In this document: piece after piece, positions 23,402-32,615 of the stretch
Layout of the letters: every line of letters begins with the position of its first letter
Numbering within the stretch: the stretch's first letter is position 1
Source of the DNA: an uncultured Bacteroidota bacterium
GTDB lineage: Bacteria; Bacteroidota; Bacteroidia; Flavobacteriales; Schleiferiaceae
DNA: 40,861 nt
Direction: 5' to 3'
Assembly (NCBI GenBank): GCA_913057235.1
Contig: CAJXNI010000026.1
Coordinates: 1 to 40,861, forward strand
Program-made: the position numbers and the translations under genes
The notes under the pieces: model-generated
Databases searched by the model: none
Told to the model about the DNA's origin: nothing
The model's input: the letters and a program-made list of their open reading frames with translations, nothing else

Positions 23402-23953
23402 TTGAACTACTGCAGCCATTGTGGCAGTGATGCCATCGCCTTAAAAATTCCCGAAGGAGATCACCTCCCGCGTTACGTTTGCGAAAATTGCAGTAGAATA
23501 CACTATCAAAACCCAAATATGGTGGTAGGCTGCATTATTGAAAAAGATAATGCCATTATGCTATGCCGCAGAGGTATTGAACCTCGCAAAGGCTATTGGA
23601 ATTTACCCTGTGGTTTTCTTGAAAATGAAGAAACCATTCAGCAGGGGGCTAAGCGCGAGGTGTATGAAGAAACGGGTGCCACGGTAGAACTTCAGCACTT
23701 GCACGTAGTCTATAATTTACCGCATGCCAATCAGGTGTACCTGATTTTTAAGGCTAAATTAGAGGCTGAGGCTACTTGGCACACAACCTTAGAAAGCACC
23801 GCCATTGACTTCTTCCCTTTAGACGCTATCCCCTGGGATGAAATCGCCTTTTCAAGTAACAGCTTTGCCATTCAACATTTAATCAATCAAAAAGAAAAGA
23901 GTCAGGAGGCCCAATTAGCTATTGGCTCTTTTTTCAAAGATAAAATTCGCTAA
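23402..23953 (+). CDS. Nudix hydrolase with N-terminal zinc ribbon, TTG start
   Basis: The 183-residue protein begins with a zinc ribbon (Cys4, Cys7, Cys27, Cys30: NYCSHCGS and CENC), followed by a Nudix fold whose box GFLENEETIQQGAKREVYEETGA (71-93) fits GX5EX7REUXEEXGU exactly. The NADH pyrophosphatase/ADP-ribose pyrophosphatase-like group is likely. The start is a TTG at 23402: it is the only usable start that keeps the ribbon, since an in-frame stop lies just upstream and the next ATG is residue 40. The stop shares a base with the next gene's ATG (TAATG). Confidence 0.9.
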   Translation: MNYCSHCGSDAIALKIPEGDHLPRYVCENCSRIHYQNPNMVVGCIIEKDNAIMLCRRGIEPRKGYWNLPCGFLENEETIQQGAKREVYEETGATVELQHLHVVYNLPHANQVYLIFKAKLEAEATWHTTLESTAIDFFPLDAIPWDEIAFSSNSFAIQHLINQKEKSQEAQLAIGSFFKDKIR

Positions 23954-24621
23954 TGTCTCAGCCTTCTTTAGGCCTAACTTACAACTACCAGGCCGCTAAA
24001 AAAAATGCAGATCAGGCGCCAATAGTGTTAATGATTCACGGCTATGGCAGCCATGAAAATGATCTCTTTGGCATGGTGCCAGCCTTACCGGAAAATGTAC
24101 ATTATGTAAGTGTGAGAGGCTCTCATACTTTAGGATTTGGCGGTTTTGCCTGGTATGAAATTAATTTCAATCAAGTAGGGGATAAGATCAATAATCTGGA
24201 GCAGGCCAAAAATTCCCTAAAAACGCTGCGTCATTTTGTGGCCCAGTTTAGAGAAGCTTATGATTTAAAAAGCAATCCACTTTGGTTAATGGGCTTTAGT
24301 CAGGGCACCATACTCAGTTATGGTTATGCCTTAAGCCATCCCACGGAAGTGCAAAAAGTGGCCGCATTAAGCGGATATGTGCTGAAAGGATTAGTGCCAG
24401 AGCAGTATAAACCCACCGAGGTGCAACATCTGCAATTTTTTGTTTCGCACGGCTCTCAAGATGATATTCTCCCCATTTCAGCGGCACGGCAAACGATAAC
24501 ATTCCTTGAAAAACTCAACATTTCACACGTCTACCATGAATATCCGGTAGGGCACGGGGTTAGTCCCGATAATATGCATGCCTTAAAAAAATGGTTTCAA
24601 GAACAATTAAATAGCCTGTAA
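23953..24621 (+). CDS. Carboxylesterase/phospholipase-like alpha/beta hydrolase
   Basis: The 222-residue serine esterase has the oxyanion region LMIHGYGSHENDL (26-38), nucleophile Ser116 in GFSQGT, an acid in SHGSQDDILP (Asp170 or Asp171) and His201 in PVGHGVSP. This is the small carboxylesterase/YpfH-like group; the substrate is unknown. There is no signal peptide, so it is cytoplasmic. It is translationally coupled to the Nudix gene by TAATG. Confidence 0.9.
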   Translation: MSQPSLGLTYNYQAAKKNADQAPIVLMIHGYGSHENDLFGMVPALPENVHYVSVRGSHTLGFGGFAWYEINFNQVGDKINNLEQAKNSLKTLRHFVAQFREAYDLKSNPLWLMGFSQGTILSYGYALSHPTEVQKVAALSGYVLKGLVPEQYKPTEVQHLQFFVSHGSQDDILPISAARQTITFLEKLNISHVYHEYPVGHGVSPDNMHALKKWFQEQLNSL

Positions 24622-24690
24622 GACGTTTCTCATACTTTACGCGCTTTCAAGGCTTTAGAATTAGATGAGGTTAAGGATACGTTAAATGAG

Positions 24691-24833
24691 TAAAAGGTCT
24701 TGTTGTATGTAAGACTAATAGTACATTAAAGAAGTAATCTTCTCAAAGATAACCAAGCCTGTTATTTGAAATCTGATTTCGATTGGTAACCCTATTTCCC
24801 TATGATTTCTCCCAACAGTGCTTGGTTTTTTTT
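24691..24833 (+). other. Structured intergenic region ending in a long stem-loop and T-run (terminator or small RNA)
   Basis: The 24622-24888 gap holds three possible hairpins in a row: GTCTT/AAGAC (24697-24715), GAAG/CTTC (24731-24742), and a long one in which AACCAAGCCTGTT (24751-24763) pairs with AACAGTGCTTGGTT (24814-24827, one bulged T), directly followed by a run of eight T ending at 24833. The 50-base interior carries its own GAAAT/ATTTC hairpin. The final stem-loop can terminate the esterase transcript; the whole could also be a small RNA. No coding potential is seen. Confidence 0.5.
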
Positions 24834-24888
24834 GCCCTTTTTTGAACCCAAGAATAATATTTACACTTTAGTATTGTAAATATTTGCT

Positions 24889-26697
24889 ATGTATAAGTAT
24901 TTCCTTTCTGCTTTATTAGCCTTGGTGTTTTTTCATTCAAAGGCACAAAACACTCAATTTCTAAAACCCAGTACGCTTCAAATATTAAAGGGTAATTACC
25001 TGGTAAGCGATTACCAATCCTCCAATCCCCTTGCTAATTACGAGCAAATTGCCTGCGAAACCAACCGCTTGGTATGTGCCGATAGCTTGCGCAGTTTTAT
25101 TGAGGTAATGGAAAATTTTGGCACGCGCCATACCTTTTCAGATACCGTTTCAGCAACTCGGGGTATGGGTGCTTTTCGCAGATGGGCCTATCAAAAGTTG
25201 GAACAATTTAGTGCCCGAAATGAAAATCGCTTGCAAGTAGACTACCTCAGTTTCGATATTAGCAACAACACCTGTGGCGATGTTTTTGACGCTCGCAATG
25301 TGCTGGCCATTCTTCCGGGTAACGATCCCAACAGTAATGAGGCCGTTTTACTCATGGCGCACATGGATAGCCGATGTGCGGCTCGCTGTGACACCGCTTG
25401 TGATGCACCAGGCGCGGACGATAACGGCAGCGGTAGTGCGCTGGTTCTAGAGTTGGCCAGAGTGTTAAGCCGCTACACATTTGATCATACCTTGGTTTTT
25501 ATGCTTACCACGGGCGAAGAACAAGGCTTATTGGGCGCTCGTGCCTTTGCCGAATATGCAGCCGCTCAAAACATTGAAATCAAAGCCGTTTTAAACAATG
25601 ATATTGTGGGTGGCGTGATTTGCGGGGCCACGGCATCACCGCCTGGTTGCTCACCGGTTAATGCCATTGACTCCACCCGTATACGCATGTATACCAATCC
25701 CTTAAGTGACCGCAATCCGCATCAGGCTTACGCCCGAAGTATTCAGATTTTGTACCGGGAGAAAATGGAGGCGAATTTTAAGGTGCCTATGACCCTAGAG
25801 CTGGTGGGGCAAGAAGACCGAAGCGGGCGAGGGGGCGATCATATTGCTTTCAGGGAAAATGATTACCGCAACCTTCGTTTTAGTTCCGCTCATGAGCATG
25901 GTAATGGCAACCCCTTAGGAACACCCAATTACACCGACCGGCAGCATACCACCAATGACTTAATTGGTGAGGACTTCAACAATGACGGGCAAATTGATAG
26001 CTTTTACGTAGACTTTAACTACCTGGCGCGCAATGCCGTCATTAATGGCACCTCGGCTAACTTTTTGGCCAATGGTCCAGACATTCCCAATTTTACGCTT
26101 CACAATGAGCCTACTGGTTTACGGGTAGAAATAACCGATGCTTCGCTGGCCCCAGAATACCGGGTAGGCATCAAAACCCGGGTAGGCGTAGAGTTTGACT
26201 CTATTTACCGCTTTACGGGTAACTCCTTTATCATTCCCGGGCAGCAGCAAGGTGAAAATTACTACGTGGGGGTGGCTGCGCTCAATGCGCAAGGCTTAAT
26301 GAGTCCTTTTAATGGCGATGAGCGGGCGGTTTCGCAGGCCACCACTCCGGCTGGAACGGTAGACAATTTGCCCTATGGTTTAGACTGCGCCAATATTGGA
26401 ATAGAAGAGCTGCAGTGGCAACAAATACGGCATGGCTTGCAACTTTTGCCACCACGGCCTAACCCATATCGCGGCTATACCGATCTTGTGATTTGGTCTA
26501 AAAGACCCACCGCACCCAAGAGCGGTACCTTAAAAATGGTGAACAGCAATGGCCAATTGGTTTTTGAGCAAAGCATGCGGCTTAAGGCAGGAGCTAATAC
26601 CCTGCGTTTCTCAAAAGAATTGCCCGGTGGTTTTTATTTCTACTATTTTGAAAGTTCGCAGGGCCGTACCCAAAGCCAAAAATTATGGGTGCCCTAA
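24889..26697 (+). CDS. Secreted M28 zinc peptidase with T9SS sorting domain
   Basis: The 602-residue protein has a signal peptide (1-19) and an M28 aminopeptidase-like domain (about 55-380). Zinc-site residues are visible: AHMD (His158, Asp160), GADDNGSG (Asp177/178), TTGEEQG (Glu210, Glu211) and NNDIVGG (Asp238). A cysteine-rich insert SRCAARCDTACDAPG follows the first metal motif. A fibronectin-like segment (about 400-480) precedes a C-terminal T9SS type A sorting domain that starts near LPPRPNPYRG and ends GGFYFYYFESSQGRTQSQKLWVP. It should be secreted or displayed on the cell surface and trim peptides. The last four bases overlap the convergent murQ stop. Confidence 0.92.
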   Translation: MYKYFLSALLALVFFHSKAQNTQFLKPSTLQILKGNYLVSDYQSSNPLANYEQIACETNRLVCADSLRSFIEVMENFGTRHTFSDTVSATRGMGAFRRWAYQKLEQFSARNENRLQVDYLSFDISNNTCGDVFDARNVLAILPGNDPNSNEAVLLMAHMDSRCAARCDTACDAPGADDNGSGSALVLELARVLSRYTFDHTLVFMLTTGEEQGLLGARAFAEYAAAQNIEIKAVLNNDIVGGVICGATASPPGCSPVNAIDSTRIRMYTNPLSDRNPHQAYARSIQILYREKMEANFKVPMTLELVGQEDRSGRGGDHIAFRENDYRNLRFSSAHEHGNGNPLGTPNYTDRQHTTNDLIGEDFNNDGQIDSFYVDFNYLARNAVINGTSANFLANGPDIPNFTLHNEPTGLRVEITDASLAPEYRVGIKTRVGVEFDSIYRFTGNSFIIPGQQQGENYYVGVAALNAQGLMSPFNGDERAVSQATTPAGTVDNLPYGLDCANIGIEELQWQQIRHGLQLLPPRPNPYRGYTDLVIWSKRPTAPKSGTLKMVNSNGQLVFEQSMRLKAGANTLRFSKELPGGFYFYYFESSQGRTQSQKLWVP

Positions 26698-27503
26698 TCC
26701 TGTAGACTTTGCACAGCTGCTCGCACACTGCCGTGCTTTTTAAGTAAGGCTGCGGCTTGTTCCTGCGCCATACCTGTTTCGGCCATTACCATGCGGGTAC
26801 CGCGGTCTACCAGCTTGGTGTTGTTCAGTTGCATGTCAACCATTTTATTGCCTTTTACCCGGCCCAACTTAACCATTACTGCGGTTGAAATCATGTTTAG
26901 GGCTAGTTTTTGCGCGGTGCCTGCTTTCATGCGTGTGCTTCCGGTAATGAATTCGGGTCCGGTGTTTAACACGATGGGGTAATCGGCTTGGGCTTCTAAA
27001 GGGGAGTTTGCGTTGCAAACAATGCAGGCGGTTGCCAAACCATTTTTTCGGCTTAAAGCCAGACCCCCCACCACGTAGGGAGTAGTGCCTGAGGCGGCTA
27101 TGCCCAGCACCAGGTCCTGGGTCTTGGGCTTAAAAGACTGCAAGTCTTTCCAGGCACCGTCTTCCTTATCTTCTGCAAACTCAACCGCAGTGCGGATGGC
27201 ACTGTCACCCCCTGCAATTAAGCCAATTACTCGGTCGGGTTCTACACCAAAAGTAGGAGGGAGCTCTGAGGCATCTACAATGCCTAATCGTCCGCTGGTT
27301 CCTGCGCCCAGGTAAAATAAGCGCCCCCCGTTTTGCAGGCACCGCGTGGCTTTTTCCACCACCTTCTCAATCTGGGGCAGGGCTTCTTTAAGGGCCAAAG
27401 CCACCTTTTGATCTTCTTGATTTATACCTTGCAGAATCTGCAGGGTTGACATTTGTTCTATATTTTGGTACAGGCTATCTTTTTCTGTGGTGCGGATGCT
27501 CAT
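26694..27503 (-). CDS. murQ: N-acetylmuramic acid 6-phosphate etherase
   Basis: The 269-residue SIS-domain enzyme cleaves the lactyl ether of MurNAc-6-phosphate during peptidoglycan recycling. It contains YLGAGTSGRLGIVDASELPPTFG (about 64-86), the family signature, plus GLIAGGDSAIRTAVEFAEDKEDG and TGSTRMKAGTAQKLALNMIST with the conserved SIS core. It is slightly shorter than E. coli MurQ, as in other Bacteroidota. It lies alone on the minus strand between two secreted proteins and is only 18 bases from the divergent downstream gene. Confidence 0.96.
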   Translation of the reverse strand: MSIRTTEKDSLYQNIEQMSTLQILQGINQEDQKVALALKEALPQIEKVVEKATRCLQNGGRLFYLGAGTSGRLGIVDASELPPTFGVEPDRVIGLIAGGDSAIRTAVEFAEDKEDGAWKDLQSFKPKTQDLVLGIAASGTTPYVVGGLALSRKNGLATACIVCNANSPLEAQADYPIVLNTGPEFITGSTRMKAGTAQKLALNMISTAVMVKLGRVKGNKMVDMQLNNTKLVDRGTRMVMAETGMAQEQAAALLKKHGSVRAAVQSLQD

Positions 27504-27521
27504 GAATCCTAAAATTGTAAA

Positions 27522-28949
27522 ATGAAAATCGGGCGCAAGTTATTTTTTTTCGGTTGCTTTTTGCTGTTTTGCCAGCTAAGTGCACAGCGCTTGCCCGAAT
27601 ATTATTTTCCCCCGGCATCTTTTTTTGATAAAACCAATTCCTTGGGTTATTACCAATCGGTGGGGACCAACTTGCTTTTCCGGTATACAAATTTTTCGGT
27701 AGGACCGCCTTTTCAAAGCCGTGAGGTTCCTGTTTTTTTAAGACCTAATGGAGTGGTAGACACCATGGCCCAATACTTTGCCTCAAGCAACGGCAATTCC
27801 TTAAATCCCTTTTACCAGATAGCCAACAATTTATTTTTTGGCTTTGGCCGAGATTCTATTTACCAGTTCAACCAAGGTTGGGCGGCTGTTGATTATCAAA
27901 GTTCGCAGTTGCCTCCAGGTCTTGATTTTTGGTACCGATCAGATCCCTTTTACCGTGATTCAACCGTCTATTTTTTGAGTGGCTTGCGCCAAAATGGCCA
28001 ACCGGTAGTTTCAGACACTTGCTGGTTATTGAAAATACCCATGCAAAGCAGCCAAACACAAGTAGACACCATTCAGCCACTTTTTTACCCTTACGGGCAA
28101 AATGGGAAATTACGGTTTAACATCCGCGCAAGCGATAGTACCATTTGGGTCCAAAGCGCTTTAAATGCTTTAGACCCTGCTTTGCAATACAGCTTTGGCC
28201 AAGCAGCGGCCATTAGTAGCCAAGGCGGTTATGCTTTTGAGCCTGGGCTTTTGGGTGGTGATTTTGCCGAAGTAAATCGAGGTTCAAACGGCTACTTTAT
28301 TTGGGTACGCAATGCCCTTGGGAAGGGGCTAGACTCTGCCTTTATTCCTTATTCCAATACTTTAATTGATGAAAGTTTTATAGCGGTGGCTCCTGCTAAT
28401 TCAGGATGGGTGGTGGCGCTCTCTGAAGCCTATATCTTAAATGGAGACACGCTGCTGCGCGGTACACTTCATTTTTTAAATGGGCAATTACAGCTTACCC
28501 ATACTTCACCGGTAATTAGCATTGACCGCAATTTTGTGCCGCGTGCTGTGCAGCAAGATCCAGCGGGTAGTGGCTACTATGTGGCCGGTGAATCGTTTAA
28601 TGATTTAATTACGGAGGTGAAACCCTATCAGAACCTGGATTTACGAGCGGCTTTAATTATTGTAGATTCGCGTGGCTACAATGCCCGCACTATTGCTGTA
28701 CCCGCTTTTGAATCCAAACCTGTTGCGGTTTTGTACCCGAACCCTTGTCAAGACTTTTTAAATTTAAGGCTCACGGCCGATGAGGCTACCTATTCCATTA
28801 TTTCCGGAAACGGTCAATTAATGCAAAAAGGCCAATGGGCAAAGGGTCAGAAAATTTCCACCGCGCATTTAGCTAGGGGCGTTTATACCTTAAAAATACA
28901 AAGTAAAAGGGGTGAAAATCTGGGCAGTCATAGATTTAAAAAGCACTAA
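27522..28949 (+). CDS. Secreted protein with T9SS type A sorting domain, function unknown
   Basis: The 475-residue protein has a signal peptide (MKIGRKLFFFGCFLLFCQLSAQ) and a large middle region rich in aromatic and beta-strand residues, with repeated short motifs such as DSTVYFLSGL, DSTIWVQSAL and NGYFIWVRNA that suggest a propeller-like or repeat fold. At the C-terminus, VLYPNPCQDFLNLRL to ARGVYTLKIQ is a type A T9SS sorting domain (about 403-475). No catalytic motif is recognised. It is divergent from murQ and its end overlaps the RsmB-type gene by four bases. Confidence 0.82.
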   Translation: MKIGRKLFFFGCFLLFCQLSAQRLPEYYFPPASFFDKTNSLGYYQSVGTNLLFRYTNFSVGPPFQSREVPVFLRPNGVVDTMAQYFASSNGNSLNPFYQIANNLFFGFGRDSIYQFNQGWAAVDYQSSQLPPGLDFWYRSDPFYRDSTVYFLSGLRQNGQPVVSDTCWLLKIPMQSSQTQVDTIQPLFYPYGQNGKLRFNIRASDSTIWVQSALNALDPALQYSFGQAAAISSQGGYAFEPGLLGGDFAEVNRGSNGYFIWVRNALGKGLDSAFIPYSNTLIDESFIAVAPANSGWVVALSEAYILNGDTLLRGTLHFLNGQLQLTHTSPVISIDRNFVPRAVQQDPAGSGYYVAGESFNDLITEVKPYQNLDLRAALIIVDSRGYNARTIAVPAFESKPVAVLYPNPCQDFLNLRLTADEATYSIISGNGQLMQKGQWAKGQKISTAHLARGVYTLKIQSKRGENLGSHRFKKH

Positions 28950-30166
28950 TGCTTTTTAAGCAAAGCCATGTAAAATCCATCAGAACTCTCAGAAGGCCAA
29001 ACGCGCTGGTCTTTCACCAACTCAAAGTTTTTATTCTTCTCTAAAAAAGCGGCTACCTGATCTTCATTTTCAGAGCTTAGAATGGAGCAGGTGGCGTAAA
29101 CAGCCATGCCTCCTGGCTTAAGCATTTTGGTGTAATTCTGTAAAATGTCTTTTTGAATTTTCCGCACGCGATCCAGGTGTTCTGGTTGCAGCTTCCACTT
29201 AGTATCGGGGTTGCGTTTAATTACTCCGGTACCAGAACAGGGTACATCTAGTAAAAGTCTATCGGCTTTAGCGTCTAAACGCTTGAGCACTTTGGTAGAG
29301 TTTATGGCCTTAATTTCAATGTTGTGGGCGCCATTGCGTTTGGCGCGCTTTTTAAGCTCGGCAAGCTTCCGCTCCTCAACATCCATGGCGGTAATGCTGC
29401 CTTTATTTTTCATCAAGGCTGCCAAGTGCAAGGTTTTTCCTCCGGCACCCGCACAGGTGTCAATCACTTTTTGGCCGGGCTCTACCTCTAAAAATGGGGC
29501 AATTAGCTGCGAGCCACCGTCCTGCACTTCAAACAAACCCGCTCTAAAACTGGCTGAATTAAAAGTATTTTGCCTTTTCTCCAGAACCAAACCAATGGCG
29601 TTAAGCGGTAACCTTTGCGTGTACACTTTTTCTTCACGCAGCTTTTTCTGCAGTTCGTCCCGGGTGGTTTTTAGGGTATTGGTTCTAATCATTACCTGAG
29701 CCGGCAGATTTAGTGCGGCCGCTACTTTAGGCCATTCATCACCTAGTTCTTCTTGAGCCAAATCATTGAGCCACGCGGGAAAAGACTCCCGCAAGCCCAC
29801 AGCATTTTTAGGCAAGTTGGCATAGCGCTCTTTCAGGTTTAAGCCTTTAACGGCCGCAAATTGAGGCCAGTTTGGTAGATCATAACCTTGGTGCTCCCAC
29901 CAAATGCCAAAAAGCCGGTATAATTCTTTGCGTTTAAGCTGGGGCTCTTTGCCGTACAGGGCCCAAAGCAGGCCCCACCAACGTACAATTTCATAGGTGC
30001 TTTCGGCAATAAAGCCCCGGTCACGGGCGCCCCATTTTTTGTTCGACTTTAGGAGGCGCTCAATAACCTTATCGGCATAATAGCCTTTACCAAAGCTGGT
30101 TTCCAGGGCTTCAATAACCGCAGCTACCAAATTTTTATGCAAGCGGGGCTCTCTAGAATCTACCAA
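28946..30166 (-). CDS. RsmB/NOP-family rRNA m5C methyltransferase
   Basis: The 406-residue SAM-dependent RNA cytosine-5 methyltransferase has DTCAGAGGKTLHLA as motif I (about 240-253), LLLDVPCSGTGVIKRNPDTKW with the motif IV cysteine, and VYATCSILSSENEDQV with the motif VI nucleophile cysteine. The N-terminal 150 residues are helical and basic and replace the NusB-like domain of E. coli RsmB. 16S rRNA is the likely target, but the exact cytosine is not readable. It starts two bases after the stop of the E1 dehydrogenase gene, so they are probably co-transcribed. Confidence 0.9.
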   Translation of the reverse strand: MVDSREPRLHKNLVAAVIEALETSFGKGYYADKVIERLLKSNKKWGARDRGFIAESTYEIVRWWGLLWALYGKEPQLKRKELYRLFGIWWEHQGYDLPNWPQFAAVKGLNLKERYANLPKNAVGLRESFPAWLNDLAQEELGDEWPKVAAALNLPAQVMIRTNTLKTTRDELQKKLREEKVYTQRLPLNAIGLVLEKRQNTFNSASFRAGLFEVQDGGSQLIAPFLEVEPGQKVIDTCAGAGGKTLHLAALMKNKGSITAMDVEERKLAELKKRAKRNGAHNIEIKAINSTKVLKRLDAKADRLLLDVPCSGTGVIKRNPDTKWKLQPEHLDRVRKIQKDILQNYTKMLKPGGMAVYATCSILSSENEDQVAAFLEKNKNFELVKDQRVWPSESSDGFYMALLKKH

Positions 30167-30168
30167 AA

Positions 30169-32574
30169 TTAAAGGGCGGGAAATTGCTGAGGGTTGGCCT
30201 CGTTAAAAATAGCATACACCTTTTCAAACACGTCTTCTAGGCTGGGTTTGGAGAAATAATCCCCGTCAGAACCATAGGCGGGGCGGTGCTCTTTGGCACT
30301 CAATACTTGCGGGCGGCTATCCAGGTAGCGGTAAGCATTCTGCTCATCTACAATCTTTTGCAAAATGTAAGCATTGGCTCCCCCGGGCACGTCTTCATCA
30401 ATAACCAACAGACGGTTGGTCTTTTTCACACTTTCCACAATATCATGGTTGCGGTCAAATGGTAAAAGACTTTGTACATCAATTACTTCCGCTTCAATAC
30501 CCACTTCAGCCAGGTGTTCTGCAGCTTCCATAATTATCCGCAGAGTACTTCCGTAAGAGACCAAGGTAATGTGTTCGCCTTCGCGGATGGTTTCTACCTT
30601 ACCGAGCGGGGTGCGCATTTCTCCCAAATTGGCGGGCATTTTTTCCTTGAGTCGATAGCCGTTAAGGCATTCAATCAATAAGGCCGGATCATCAGAATCT
30701 AATAGGGTGTTGTAAAAACCGGCTGCTTTGGTCATGTTGCGGGGCACTAGTACATGTATACCTCGCACGGCATTTATTATGGCGCCCAAAGGAGAGCCTG
30801 AGTGCCAAATTCCTTCCAGCCTGTGACCGCGGGTGCGGATAATTACCGGAGCTTTCTGGCGCCCTTTGGTGCGGTACTGAACCGTAGCCAAATCATCGGT
30901 CATAATTTGCAGGGCATAGAACAAATAATCCAGGTACTGAATTTCCGCAATGGGCCGCAAACCCCGCATGGCCATGCCAATGCCTTGCCCTAGAATGGTA
31001 GCTTCACGTATGCCGGTGTCGTACACGCGGTTTTCGCCATGCTTGTCTTGCAAGCCCTCCAAACCCTGGTTTACATCGCCAATTTTGCCGCTGTCCTCAC
31101 CAAAAATTAACACTTCCGGCTTTTCGGCCAAGAGGCGGTCAAAGTTGTCACGCAAAATAATGCGGGCGTCTACCTCCTCTGAGTCCTCATTGTATGCGGC
31201 TGGTACTTCCTCAATTTTTAGCGGGCTTAAATCACTTTCGCTGTAAAGCAAGCGACTGTAACGATCGTGGTTTTCCTGAATACTGGTATTGAGGTAATTT
31301 TTCAGTTCTTCTTTTACATCTTCCGCTTCCTGGCGTAAATGCCAAAGGGCCTGACGAGCGGCTGCGATGGCATCTCTGCGCAAGGGGTCAATTAGGCTGC
31401 TAAGGCCTTTGGCCAGCGCCTTTAATGGCTCCGCATTACTGCTTTGGCCGGCGGCTTTTTCAATGAGACCTTGTACAGTTTTTACTTCTTCTTTAATAGG
31501 GGTGATAAAGTTTTTCCAGGCGTTTTTCTTGGCTTCCCGCGCCGCGCCTTTGGCTTCATTTTCTACCTTGTCTAATTCATCTTCGCTGGCCACCCCTGTA
31601 TTCAGCATCCATTCACGCATTTTTTTAATGCAATCAAATTGCTGTTCCCAAGCCAGGCGTTGCTCGTTTTTGTAGCGCTCATGCGAGCCCGAAGTACTAT
31701 GTCCTTGCGGTTGAGTAACTTCAGTAACGTGCACCATTACGGGTACATGCTTTTTACGGGCTATTTTCTCGGCTTTTTCATAGGTTTCAATCAGGGCTGC
31801 ATAGTCCCATCCTTTCACATGCAGAATTTCATAACCATCCTCATCTTCGGTGCGCTGAAATCCTTTTAAAATTTCCGAAATATTTTCTTTGGTGGTTTGG
31901 TGCTTGCTGTGCACTGAAATACCGTAATCGTCATCCCAAACCGAAATAACCATGGGCACTTGCAAAACGCCCGCGGCATTAATGGTTTCAAAAAACAAAC
32001 CTTCAGAGGTTGAAGCGTTACCAATGGTTCCCCAGGCAATTTCATTGCCTTTTTTTGAAAAGTTTGTAAAGTCTTTCAACTTTTTGTTGTGGCGGTAAAT
32101 TTTACTGGCTTCGGCCAGCCCTAAGAGGCGGGGCATTTGCCCACCCGTGGGTGAAATATCAGCTGAAGAGTTTTTTTGAGCGGTGAGATCTTTCCATTGA
32201 CCGTTTTCATCAAGGCTTTGGGTAGCAAAGTGCCCGTTCATTTGACGCCCGGCTGCGGCCGGTTCGTGCTCATGGTTGGTATCAGCATACAAGCTGGCAA
32301 AAAACTCTTGGGTGGTGAGGGCGCCAATGGCCATCATAAAAGTTTGGTCGCGGTAATACCCGCTTCTAAAATCACCGTCTTTAAAAACTTTGGCCCAGGC
32401 AATTTGAGGTAGCTCCTTTCCGTCTCCAAAAATGCCAAACTTAGCTTTTCCGGTTAGCACTTCTCTGCGACCAATCAAGCTGGCTTCGCGGCTTTCAACG
32501 GCTAATTTGTAATCTTCAATTACACTTTTTTTGAAGGCTTCTACTTGGGGATTTGCTACCTCTGATTCGCTCAT
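30169..32574 (-). CDS. Fused alpha/beta E1 component of 2-oxoacid dehydrogenase (TPP-dependent)
   Basis: The 801-residue protein joins an E1-alpha domain (about 1-440) and an E1-beta domain (about 460-800) in one chain. The alpha part has WGTIGNASTSEGLFFETINAAGVLQVPMVISVWDDDYGISV, the TPP region, in which the usual GDG is GNA and the closing NN is DD. The beta part has IFGEDSGKIGDVNQGLEGLQ, DTGIREATILGQGIGMAMRGLRPIAEIQYLDYL and RTRGHRLEGIWHSGSPLG. It decarboxylates a 2-oxoacid (branched-chain or related) and feeds an E2 lipoyl subunit encoded elsewhere. Single-chain fusions are common in Bacteroidota. Confidence 0.92.
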   Translation of the reverse strand: MSESEVANPQVEAFKKSVIEDYKLAVESREASLIGRREVLTGKAKFGIFGDGKELPQIAWAKVFKDGDFRSGYYRDQTFMMAIGALTTQEFFASLYADTNHEHEPAAAGRQMNGHFATQSLDENGQWKDLTAQKNSSADISPTGGQMPRLLGLAEASKIYRHNKKLKDFTNFSKKGNEIAWGTIGNASTSEGLFFETINAAGVLQVPMVISVWDDDYGISVHSKHQTTKENISEILKGFQRTEDEDGYEILHVKGWDYAALIETYEKAEKIARKKHVPVMVHVTEVTQPQGHSTSGSHERYKNEQRLAWEQQFDCIKKMREWMLNTGVASEDELDKVENEAKGAAREAKKNAWKNFITPIKEEVKTVQGLIEKAAGQSSNAEPLKALAKGLSSLIDPLRRDAIAAARQALWHLRQEAEDVKEELKNYLNTSIQENHDRYSRLLYSESDLSPLKIEEVPAAYNEDSEEVDARIILRDNFDRLLAEKPEVLIFGEDSGKIGDVNQGLEGLQDKHGENRVYDTGIREATILGQGIGMAMRGLRPIAEIQYLDYLFYALQIMTDDLATVQYRTKGRQKAPVIIRTRGHRLEGIWHSGSPLGAIINAVRGIHVLVPRNMTKAAGFYNTLLDSDDPALLIECLNGYRLKEKMPANLGEMRTPLGKVETIREGEHITLVSYGSTLRIIMEAAEHLAEVGIEAEVIDVQSLLPFDRNHDIVESVKKTNRLLVIDEDVPGGANAYILQKIVDEQNAYRYLDSRPQVLSAKEHRPAYGSDGDYFSKPSLEDVFEKVYAIFNEANPQQFPAL

Positions 32575-32607
32575 ATAAACTGCTTAAAGGAGTTTTTAAT
32601 AGGGCTG

Positions 32608-32615
32608 CAAAGGTA
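32608..32615 (-). promoter_or_regulatory. -7 promoter element for the E1 dehydrogenase gene
   Basis: On the minus strand the bases read TACCTTTG, an exact TAnnTTTG, 33 bases before the ATG. At the 19-base distance upstream the trimer is TTA rather than TTG. Confidence 0.55.

Noticed and set aside
27868-28080. Antisense open frames within large genes (also at 2629-3015, 31367-31675, 39518-39946)
   Set aside because: They mirror codon structure of well-supported genes on the other strand and show no family motifs.
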